Source: Gammaproteobacteria bacterium UBA3067 (GTDB lineage Bacteria > Pseudomonadota > Gammaproteobacteria > Pseudomonadales > UBA3067). Taken from it: a DNA stretch of 17,989 bases. This document shows positions 7,550 through 14,159 of the stretch, in pieces. The notes under the pieces were generated by a model. The model did not search any database. It was not told where the DNA came from and saw only the letters and a list, made by a program, of their open reading frames with translations. The translations under genes were made by a program, and so were the position numbers. Each line of letters begins with the position of its first letter. Positions within the stretch are counted from its first letter, which is position 1. The DNA lies in assembly GCA_002366835.1 (NCBI GenBank), contig DFBZ01000002.1:1-17989 (forward strand), read 5' to 3'.

Positions 7550-8545
7550 CTACCATTTGCGAGAAAGATTCACATAAGCATACTTGCTCGAATAATTATC
7601 ACCGATAACTTTATCTTCAAACTTTTGCGAGCCCGCTTGTATTAATATTTGTACTAATTCGTTAGGCTGCCACTGAAAGAAAAATGCGACACTTCCTTTC
7701 TGTAAATCGGCAAACGTAAATACCTGATTAGCATCCGGATCCAACGCATAAATTCGTTCGCCCGCCAAGATACTAGCTCCAAAAGAATTCAAACCCAAAG
7801 GCGCATTTAAACCCAGCCAGTGGGTCCAGGAGACCTCGATTGCAGTATTGTTCTTGCCGTAAACCGTGGTAAAGTTTTTCTCCTGTTCAATGAAGTGGCC
7901 GCGAAATAACATCCAGTTTTTTCTGGCGTTAAATGCAAAGCCGAAGGCTGGGCTAAACTGATTCACACTAAAATCGCCGTAATCCGAAAACGCGAAAACA
8001 AAATCAAAATATAACGTCTTCAAATAATTGGTATATGATAATACAGGACTAATGCTAGCAAAATCATTGTCTTGAATCATGGTGACAGACGAGGCTGGCT
8101 TCCTATTCCTACCTTGAAATTCAGCCTCCTGAAAAATTGTAAAGAATGTTTCCATCTCACCATAATAGGCATCCACACGCAAACCATATTTACCTGGCAA
8201 AATATCACTATAAAAATTATATTGTGCGCCAATAAAAAATAGATCTTCCTGAATCTCTTCCATGTTCACAAGATTATTCGCCAAAGCATCCACATGACTG
8301 TAGCGATACCCTGTTAAAAAATACATTTTTTCGAGAAAATCCAAATGCACTTGCCCACCAATGGTATATGCACTGTCTCTCACATCCGAGTCATGGTAAT
8401 TGAGAAAGCTTGACTCCAGTTTTATTTGAGTAGACCAATCGTTCGCAATTACACAAGGGCTTGTAAACACAAAGATCAGGATTGCGAAGCATGGTGAAAC
8501 TGATAACACGAAATCACAAGAAGCGGTTTTTGTAATACTGCTCAT
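7550..8545 (-). CDS. Putative outer-membrane beta-barrel protein
   Basis: I do not recognise a named family. The 331-residue product starts with a signal peptide: a hydrophobic run FAILIFVFTSPCVIAN ending near residue 35. The rest consists of amphipathic strands with alternating polar and aromatic residues, such as YFLTGYRYSHVDAL, DLFFIGAQYNFYSD, YGLRVDAYYGEMETFF, LYFDFVFAFSDYG and KYAYVNLSRKW. It ends in an aromatic residue (Trp), as BAM-dependent barrels usually end in Phe or Trp. Its size would suit about 12-16 strands. It lies 98 bases after the transporter-peptidase gene and 7 bases before the TPR gene, in the same direction. A pore for the product or substrate of the upstream enzymes is a reasonable guess, but substrate residues cannot be identified. 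Confidence 0.72.
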   Translation of the reverse strand: MSSITKTASCDFVLSVSPCFAILIFVFTSPCVIANDWSTQIKLESSFLNYHDSDVRDSAYTIGGQVHLDFLEKMYFLTGYRYSHVDALANNLVNMEEIQEDLFFIGAQYNFYSDILPGKYGLRVDAYYGEMETFFTIFQEAEFQGRNRKPASSVTMIQDNDFASISPVLSYTNYLKTLYFDFVFAFSDYGDFSVNQFSPAFGFAFNARKNWMLFRGHFIEQEKNFTTVYGKNNTAIEVSWTHWLGLNAPLGLNSFGASILAGERIYALDPDANQVFTFADLQKGSVAFFFQWQPNELVQILIQAGSQKFEDKVIGDNYSSKYAYVNLSRKW

Positions 8546-8643
8546 TTATTACACCTATTATCCGAGACCAAAGCACATAAATTGCGCATAAACGCCTATT
8601 TCTACTCCGTACTAGCGGGCCCGCCATATTGATCAGAACTTCC

Positions 8644-10866
8644 TTACTCAGAGATTTCTTGAGGTTTTCCGGAGATTGTCCAGCCGGGAATCCCCTCATC
8701 CGTGGATAGCCCCACTTCCTTTAAAATAGCCTTCCATTCATGAGGGCCGCACCTCAAGGACATTTCTTTGCACCCCAGAAACGGGTCAATTACGGACTCC
8801 ACCTCAGCGAAGCATAAAACACGCCCCACCCGAATTTTATGTATACTCTTTTGTAGCCAATACTGATTCTGTGATACCCATTTACGCGAATAACGGCTAT
8901 CAATACCACAACCCAATGGCCTTAAGCTTTTCAACCAAAGTGTTTGCACTTTATTGAGCGGAAGTAGATAAGCAGAAGGCGAATCGCTCCACTTTTGGAC
9001 GACTTTCGCCAATGGCGTCAGACCATTTGCCAACAACCACAGGTCAAGCAGTTTGTCTTTTGGCCCTCGTCGGTCATAAAACGCTAAGACACCGTTATTT
9101 TCTACAAAAGCAGCACTGGCACCCGAATCGCTCACCAGTCTGAACTCCCCGAGCAAAGTTAATTCAACTTTTAACGTAACGAATTGGGCATCGCGCTCAT
9201 TTTCATTAAAAAGCTCGTAGCTCAACTGCCGACCGACCGGCATATGTAGGGGGTCAAGCAGTTTTTCGTCTATTGCTGCAGGTTCAATACTCTCCCCAGT
9301 TAGCGGAATATTTGCCAACCTGTATTCTCCTCCGCTTTGGTCTGAGGGGTGGTGGATAATGCTTTGTAAGTGAAAAGGAACAGTGGGAGAACCTAGTTCG
9401 GCGTCATTTTGTACCTGGACATGAAGGTGTGGCTGAGGAGAACGCCCTGAATTACCACAAGCGGCCAAACGCTCTCCCGGTTTTACCCACGCTCCTTCTT
9501 TAACCAAGACACTACTTTTTTTCAAATGGGCGACGAGCACATGAAAACCACCTTCCAAGCGTATTAAAACAAAGTTCCCCCAATTGTTTTTGATGTCTAC
9601 TTCGCCTGGCACATTGTCTGGCAAGCCAGACTGAATGCGAATCACCTGTCCATGCACCGGGGACAGCACTGGCAGTCCGTAGCAAAAATAGTCTGTTAGA
9701 TCGTTACCGCCATTATCAAAACTTTTCCCGTCTACTAGAATGTAAAAATCCAGTGCATGCTGCCACTGGGCTTTATGCGTATATGAACCATTGAAACCCT
9801 GATAAACGTGCCACTCCCCATAAAATGGTGCAAGCAATGGGATGCTATTAAATTCACCGTTTCTTACTTTCGCCAGCCTGGCATTTTCAAAATTAACCTC
9901 CGGTAAGCCGGGCTGTGGTGCTAGCCAAGGTTGTTTACGATCTTCTCTTGCTCTTAGCGCCAGCAAAAATACCAAAGTAATGAATACAAATGGCAAAACT
10001 AAAACGGGCAATTCATAAACAAACAAAAAATCCTGCATCGCAACCAAAATAAAAGCCGATAAAACCACGGCCAACATGGCGACAATAAAGCTCAAGAGCC
10101 CGGGAATCAGAAAAACTCCGCCCAGAGCCATTGCAACTAATGCGAAATTAAACCCTGTCCAGCTCAGCAAATCTATTACAGTGTCTTGATCCAGGATATT
10201 ATTTAATACTGTGCTGCCCAGTGCAAAACCCGATAAAGAAAGAAACGCCAGATAACGAGAGCGGAACAAAATAACTATAAATATCACCGCTCCTGCGACG
10301 ATATGTGGAGAGAAATAAGTTGCTCCTAGAGACTCAAAAAAGTTAATCCAAAAATTATTTTCATAGTGAATATTTAGCCAGCTTCGATCATAGAAATTAC
10401 CATTCAGTACAGACTCACTAACCATAGACTTTCTAGCAGCCAAAATCGAAATTGCTGCGACCAGTATAAATGGTAAGCTCAAAACCGGCAGCCGAGCTCC
10501 CTGGGTAAAGAGGTGTGATAATGCAGCACTGACAGCAATTGTAAAGAAAGTGGCAGCGACGGTTAAAACCAAAACCTTCCCGTTCAAAGTGAAAAATGCG
10601 CCGATCGCTAGCCCGACTAACAAACTGTTAAGTAGAAGCAGTTCAAAGGTTTGCTGTGAGAAAGTAATAAATAACCGAACTGACAATGCGCTTAAGATAG
10701 CAACAATGCCCATGATGCCGATATTTGGTATTAGAAATGTTGTCACCGAAATAAACACGCCTGCAGCAACACTATCGAGAAAAAAAACCGTAGAATAGGT
10801 GCGAAAAATATCTGCTGCATTTTTCTTAAAAAGAGGTAAAAATTGGGCTCTATTTTCCATCCTCAT
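8644..10866 (-). CDS. Urea-transporter-like membrane domain fused to M23 (LytM) peptidase domain
   Basis: A 740-residue inner-membrane fusion. Residues about 20-305 are almost entirely hydrophobic segments and show the two-fold urea transporter (UT) pattern. The first half has NSLLVGLAIG (80-89) and LPVLSLPF (126-133); the second has LSGFALGSTV (211-220) and LPVLVLPF (286-293). A short linker leads to an M23 domain (about 345-490) that should face the periplasm. It has HALDF (His370, Asp373), VAHL (His447) and PHLHVQV (His480, His482), which are the zinc and catalytic positions of LytM-type endopeptidases. The first motif is spaced HxxD instead of the common HxxxD. The UT signature LPxxTxPF is altered to Ser130 and Val290 at the Thr positions. 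Residues about 490-740 form a beta-rich extension I cannot name. UT-M23 fusions exist in other bacteria as annotated proteins. The start lies 8 bases after the decarboxylase stop, indicating co-transcription. Confidence 0.85.
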   Translation of the reverse strand: MRMENRAQFLPLFKKNAADIFRTYSTVFFLDSVAAGVFISVTTFLIPNIGIMGIVAILSALSVRLFITFSQQTFELLLLNSLLVGLAIGAFFTLNGKVLVLTVAATFFTIAVSAALSHLFTQGARLPVLSLPFILVAAISILAARKSMVSESVLNGNFYDRSWLNIHYENNFWINFFESLGATYFSPHIVAGAVIFIVILFRSRYLAFLSLSGFALGSTVLNNILDQDTVIDLLSWTGFNFALVAMALGGVFLIPGLLSFIVAMLAVVLSAFILVAMQDFLFVYELPVLVLPFVFITLVFLLALRAREDRKQPWLAPQPGLPEVNFENARLAKVRNGEFNSIPLLAPFYGEWHVYQGFNGSYTHKAQWQHALDFYILVDGKSFDNGGNDLTDYFCYGLPVLSPVHGQVIRIQSGLPDNVPGEVDIKNNWGNFVLIRLEGGFHVLVAHLKKSSVLVKEGAWVKPGERLAACGNSGRSPQPHLHVQVQNDAELGSPTVPFHLQSIIHHPSDQSGGEYRLANIPLTGESIEPAAIDEKLLDPLHMPVGRQLSYELFNENERDAQFVTLKVELTLLGEFRLVSDSGASAAFVENNGVLAFYDRRGPKDKLLDLWLLANGLTPLAKVVQKWSDSPSAYLLPLNKVQTLWLKSLRPLGCGIDSRYSRKWVSQNQYWLQKSIHKIRVGRVLCFAEVESVIDPFLGCKEMSLRCGPHEWKAILKEVGLSTDEGIPGWTISGKPQEISE

Positions 10867-10874
10867 GAAACGTA

Positions 10875-12326
10875 TTAATTATTATCATATCGAGAGAAGT
10901 TGTATAGTGGGCCACCTGGATAGGGATCGCGTAGATGATCGGGAATAACTTCCTGACTGGTAACAACTGATAAATTTTCCGCTTTTCTAATAATCGATGC
11001 TCGGCCTTTTTCATCGATCATAATCACGTTAGGGCGGTACTCAATAAACTGCATCCATTGCGTATGATTATAAGCGCCTACGGGGGTAAACAGCAAAGTG
11101 TCACCCACTTTCAACGGTGGTAATAGAATGCTGTTACGCAGTACGTCGATATTCATACAAAGCGGCCCATAAATCACACTTTCTTCCGGCTTGCCTGGTA
11201 AAAATTTTGTAGGTACGACCTGATGATTATACCAAAATGCGGTGAATAACAAATTCACACCCGCGTCAACGATAAGCCCGTGTCGTCCATCCAGTAATCG
11301 CTTATTGGCAATAATACTCGTTACTAGAGACTCGGCATCATCGACTAAGGCGCGCCCCGTTTCTAAAATCAAACGCGGTCTTGGTCGGCCATTTGCCTCC
11401 CTTTCGTGGGTCAACTCCATTAGAGGGGTACAAACAGCCTCGGCGTATTGTTCAATGCTAGGTACAACTTGTTCTGGTGGCAAATATACGCCCTGTAAAG
11501 AGTTCATTGAAGCGAAACCGCCGCCAATATCTATATACTCAATCTGGCAGTTGGTGCGAGACTCTACCTCTAACATGAACTCACATAGAATCTGTACTTC
11601 TTTACTGTATGCTTTTGTTTCGGTAACAAATGTACCTATGTGGCTATGTAAACCTATAAGTTGTAAATATTCGCTGGCACCGATGCGCCAAGCGGCATCC
11701 ATCGCCTGGCCGGACTCCAGATTAAAACCAAAGCGACTCCAAGGTTCGGTATAACCGGTATCAAAATTTAAGCGTAACGCAACACCCACCTGTTGTTTTA
11801 GACCCTGCGCTATATTTTCTAGCGCATATAACTCATCCAGATGATCAATATGTATAAGAGCGCCCTCGCGGACTGCTCGTTCTAAAATACGCGGCGTTTT
11901 AAACGGCCCGTTAAAAATAATATTTTGTCCGGGTACGCCAAGGCTGCGTGCTTTCTCGTATTCAAATTCAGACACAACTTCAGCCCACGACCCCTCCTGG
12001 TGAAACGTATTGCAGACTGCTGCCAAATAGTTAGTTTTATACGACCAGCCAAATTGAACATCAGGATAACGCGACGCAAAGGCACGTTTGAAGCGCTTCA
12101 TATTGTTGCGGAGTTTTTTTTCCGAAACGACAAAAAGAGGCGAGCCATAATCTTCGACTAACTGCTTTATTGGAATACCGTCAATCGATTCCTGCCAATT
12201 CATTTGCCGATTAGCGCCTACCTTATTCAGCATTCCGGTTCGCAAAGGAATGATGGTCGGTTTAATCCAAGGCTTTTTGGTGGAGGTGTTTAATCCTGTT
12301 GGCGTGCTTTCATCATGCATTTGCAT
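10875..12326 (-). CDS. PLP-dependent decarboxylase, fold type III (diaminopimelate/ornithine decarboxylase-like)
   Basis: The protein should decarboxylate an amino acid or a carrier-bound or peptide-linked amino acid. At 483 residues it has the full TIM-barrel plus beta-domain: PLP lysine Lys97 in GWSYKTNY, HSHIG (227-231), the phosphate-binding DIGGGF (266-271), ETGR (322-325), YGPLCMNID (386-394) with Cys390 and Asp394, which act across the dimer, and GAYN (417-420). All catalytic residues are kept. An N-terminal extension of about 50 residues precedes the conserved part. Its position directly after an ATP-grasp ligase gene and inside a PqqD operon argues against housekeeping lysine synthesis (LysA). 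Pathway-specific relatives act on biosynthetic intermediates, including carrier-bound substrates. The true substrate is not readable. ATG at 12326 is used; a second Met two codons later is also possible. A 170-codon antisense frame is a shadow. Confidence 0.88.
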   Translation of the reverse strand: MQMHDESTPTGLNTSTKKPWIKPTIIPLRTGMLNKVGANRQMNWQESIDGIPIKQLVEDYGSPLFVVSEKKLRNNMKRFKRAFASRYPDVQFGWSYKTNYLAAVCNTFHQEGSWAEVVSEFEYEKARSLGVPGQNIIFNGPFKTPRILERAVREGALIHIDHLDELYALENIAQGLKQQVGVALRLNFDTGYTEPWSRFGFNLESGQAMDAAWRIGASEYLQLIGLHSHIGTFVTETKAYSKEVQILCEFMLEVESRTNCQIEYIDIGGGFASMNSLQGVYLPPEQVVPSIEQYAEAVCTPLMELTHEREANGRPRPRLILETGRALVDDAESLVTSIIANKRLLDGRHGLIVDAGVNLLFTAFWYNHQVVPTKFLPGKPEESVIYGPLCMNIDVLRNSILLPPLKVGDTLLFTPVGAYNHTQWMQFIEYRPNVIMIDEKGRASIIRKAENLSVVTSQEVIPDHLRDPYPGGPLYNFSRYDNN

Positions 12327-12410
12327 TCTCTTTGTTCCTAATTCTTAAGAAGCTTCGAACTAATTCTAATTGGCTAATTTTTATGGTAGTTAAACCAAGT
12401 CAGCTTGATT

Positions 12411-13460
12411 TTATCTATTGCTAAGAACAAGCTCCTCAAATTCTCTCATTGGAACAATGGTCTCATGTGCATAGCGAATAAACATCACACCCGGATCAGG
12501 AGGTGAAAACTTTCCAAGCGGCTCATCCAAAATCAAGCGCAGTAAAGCCAGTGGCAGATTTCGGCCCAGGCCAGCGGACAAATAAACCCAAGCTGGAAAA
12601 CGTGGATTAATTTCTATTAGTTGATATTGCCCCTGTTGATCGCGCATCACCTCTACTTCCAAAGGGCCTCGCCAGGATACGGCCTTCACCAGAGCTGCAC
12701 TGGCTTCATATAGCGATTCATCAAAGATGCTTACTCCCGACCATGCTTTGCCTTTATCCGTCACAGCCATTTTTTTTATCATGACTTCTCCGAGCATACC
12801 ACCTTGCCCATCTCCAAGCGCCATCAAGTTATATTCCACTCCCGTAACCATTTTTTGCACCAAAACAGGGAAACCCCATTCCGAAGCGATGCTATGGAAT
12901 GCGTGTATAGCCTCATCAATGCTATTCACAATTTTGGCGCCATAAAACAACCCTTTCACCACCAACGGGTAGTGCCAACCCTCGTCTTCACAGTGAGTGA
13001 AGAAAGCGGCATGGGTAATGGCTTTGATTTCCGGGCACTGAATTCCTGCAATGTTTGCCAGCTCCATCAAACGGTCTTTGTTGCGCAAGCGGAGTTGCTC
13101 TTGAGTCGGCAAAAAATAACGGATGCCCAACTCGTCCAGGCGTGGTGTTAAGCGCACCATGCCTGGTAACTCAGCATCAAGACAGGGGATTAATATGTCA
13201 ATTTTCTCTTTTCGGTGAATAGATTGAAGCGTTTCCAAAAATGCCATATCACCGGCAGAGGGGTAAGGCAATAAATAAGATGCATCACAAATGTCGTGCA
13301 GATATAAGCCAGGATCCAAGGCATCATAGCCCAAACCAATAATTCGACCGCTAAAGTCTTTTGACTCTCTTAAACAGCGGGCGACCGCCAGCCCAGGGCC
13401 CGGGTTGTCGGGTTGCGCATTCATTCCAGTAATTGCCACCGTGACGTTAAGTGTATTCAT
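12411..13460 (-). CDS. ATP-grasp domain ligase
   Basis: This 349-residue enzyme should activate a carboxylate as acyl-phosphate with ATP and join it to an amine (or similar nucleophile). An N-terminal Rossmann-like pre-ATP-grasp domain (about 1-120, TGMNAQPDNPGPGLAVAR near the start) is followed by the ATP-grasp fold. PLVVKG has the ATP-binding Lys169, VLVQKMVTGVEYNL (199-212) contains the adenine-contacting hinge and Glu209, LEVEVM (267-272) carries metal ligands, and LIEINPRFPAW (281-291) has the Glu283/Asn285 magnesium site and Arg287. The layout resembles carbamoyl-phosphate-synthase-like and PylC-like ATP-grasp proteins. Its ATG touches the pqqD-like stop codon (TAA-ATG), implying translational coupling. 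With the PqqD-like partner, a peptide or amino-acid substrate is likely. No acceptor specificity can be read. Confidence 0.88.
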   Translation of the reverse strand: MNTLNVTVAITGMNAQPDNPGPGLAVARCLRESKDFSGRIIGLGYDALDPGLYLHDICDASYLLPYPSAGDMAFLETLQSIHRKEKIDILIPCLDAELPGMVRLTPRLDELGIRYFLPTQEQLRLRNKDRLMELANIAGIQCPEIKAITHAAFFTHCEDEGWHYPLVVKGLFYGAKIVNSIDEAIHAFHSIASEWGFPVLVQKMVTGVEYNLMALGDGQGGMLGEVMIKKMAVTDKGKAWSGVSIFDESLYEASAALVKAVSWRGPLEVEVMRDQQGQYQLIEINPRFPAWVYLSAGLGRNLPLALLRLILDEPLGKFSPPDPGVMFIRYAHETIVPMREFEELVLSNR

Positions 13461-13745
13461 TTAAGCGCCTAAAAATTCATTAATCATACTGGAAAATTCG
13501 AGCAGATCTCTTTCCATCTCTTGCGTTTCAACATCATAAGATTCTTGCAATATCGAAAATATTTCCTGCAACGTTTTCCCTGATATAAATAAACGTAAAA
13601 TACATACACCTGTTTCATTTAAAGTAAAGTGATTGCCCGTTGCCGGGTCAAACACAAAACCATTCTCGCTTATTGCTAGTCGATGTAATGTCTCTGGTTT
13701 AGGAAAATGTAAATACTTGGCAGTTGTATCGGAATTTTCGCTCAT
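13461..13745 (-). CDS. PqqD-family peptide-binding protein
   Basis: This 94-residue protein belongs to the PqqD fold, the RiPP recognition element that binds leader peptides and presents them to a modifying enzyme. The features seen are GFVFDPATGNHFTLNETGVCIL at about residues 29-50 (shown here by its key parts GFVFDP and HFTLNETG), a central RLFISGKTLQEIF helix and the C-terminal YDVETQEMERDLLEFSSM, as in PqqD winged-helix-like proteins with the usual 'D...G..F.LN..G..I' spacing. It heads the operon and is coupled directly to the ATP-grasp gene. Unlike classical PqqD there is no radical SAM protein (PqqE type) nearby and no PQQ genes. PqqD-like proteins also occur in HprK-related and ATP-grasp systems of unknown product. 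The start at 13745 has only a weak ribosome binding site. Confidence 0.85.
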   Translation of the reverse strand: MSENSDTTAKYLHFPKPETLHRLAISENGFVFDPATGNHFTLNETGVCILRLFISGKTLQEIFSILQESYDVETQEMERDLLEFSSMINEFLGA

Positions 13746-13784
13746 AATAAATAATCTTATTTGTTATGTATTGATAACTTACTT

Positions 13785-13910
13785 TTAGGAAATATTTGTT
13801 CCTGGTAGAAGTTTATACAACAAGTACTGGTTATGCAGCAACCAATCGCCATTATTCACACATATAATGGCAAATATTAACTGGAGCTTTTTTGACCTAT
13901 AGGTGACCAT
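13785..13910 (-). CDS. Possible short peptide gene upstream of the pqqD-like gene
   Basis: A 41-codon open frame starts with ATG at 13910 (MVTYRSKKLQLIFAIICV) and ends 39 bases before the pqqD-like start, in the same direction. It has a basic N-terminus, a hydrophobic middle with one Cys, and a C-terminal part with two Trp/Leu-rich stretches. Position alone makes it a candidate precursor for the PqqD-like protein. Against it are the absence of a convincing ribosome binding site, AT-rich intergenic sequence in which such frames arise by chance, and no recognised leader or core motif. Confidence 0.15.
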   Translation of the reverse strand: MVTYRSKKLQLIFAIICVNNGDWLLHNQYLLYKLLPGTNIS

Positions 13911-13943
13911 GCTAATAACTCAAAAAATTATAAGGAAATAGTG

Positions 13944-13996
13944 AAATATTACCGGCGCAATAAAGGAAATATTACCAACGCAATAAAGGAAATATT
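13944..13996 (+). repeat. 23-bp tandem repeat, about 2.3 copies
   Basis: Units 13944-13966 and 13967-13989 share AAATATTACC at the start and CGCAATAAAGG at the end and differ at only two adjacent positions. A third partial unit (AAATATT) follows at 13990-13996. A 23-bp period is close to two helical turns, which suits cooperative binding of a regulator in the divergent promoter region. No known consensus is recognised. Confidence 0.8.
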
Positions 13997-14063
13997 CTGT
14001 ATTTTATCTAAGTATTAGATATAACCATAAGCCTTATTATCTTCTATACACATGTTGTATTAC

Positions 14064-14107
14064 TTGATTCAGATCATGTGCCAAATTAAATAAACATGGT
14101 TTAATCT
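14064..14107 (+). promoter_or_regulatory. FNR-like box and -10 element upstream of the exported protein gene
   Basis: TTGAT-TCAG-ATCAT (14064-14077) matches the FNR/ANR consensus TTGAT-N4-ATCAA at nine of ten positions. A -10-like TTTAAT (14100-14105) or TAATCT (14102-14107) lies downstream. With either, the box is centred about 41-44 bases before the expected transcript start, the usual spacing of a class II FNR-activated promoter. This suggests induction under low oxygen. The box is seen directly; regulation is inferred. Confidence 0.5.
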
Positions 14108-14159
14108 GTTTAGTTCTAATTAAAATTGAGGTTAACGTTAATATACAGGGAGTGGCTCA

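Larger units (their letters stand above)
13746..14159. promoter_or_regulatory. Divergent AT-rich intergenic region
   Basis: These 414 bases separate the start of the minus-strand operon from the plus-strand exported protein gene and must hold both promoters. They contain a 23-bp tandem repeat in the middle (13944-13996), an FNR-like box with a -10-like element (14064-14107) and a 41-codon minus-strand open frame (13785-13910). I see no clear -35/-10 pair for the minus-strand operon and no riboswitch-like structure. Confidence 0.6.

Noticed and set aside
8514..8699. 61-codon minus-strand frame between the UT-M23 and barrel genes
   Set aside because: It overlaps the end of one gene and the start of the next in another frame, has a composition unlike a protein, and is better explained as intergenic spacer.
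11242..11754. 170-codon plus-strand open frame opposite the decarboxylase gene
   Set aside because: It is antisense to a gene with all catalytic motifs of its family, has no recognisable domain, and is a by-product of the codon pattern on the other strand.
13833..13880. 15-codon plus-strand frame in the divergent region as a leader peptide
   Set aside because: It has no ribosome binding site and no regulatory codon run, and its length is expected by chance.
13944..13996. Tandem repeat as a CRISPR array
   Set aside because: The units are directly adjacent with no unique spacers and there are only about 2.3 copies.
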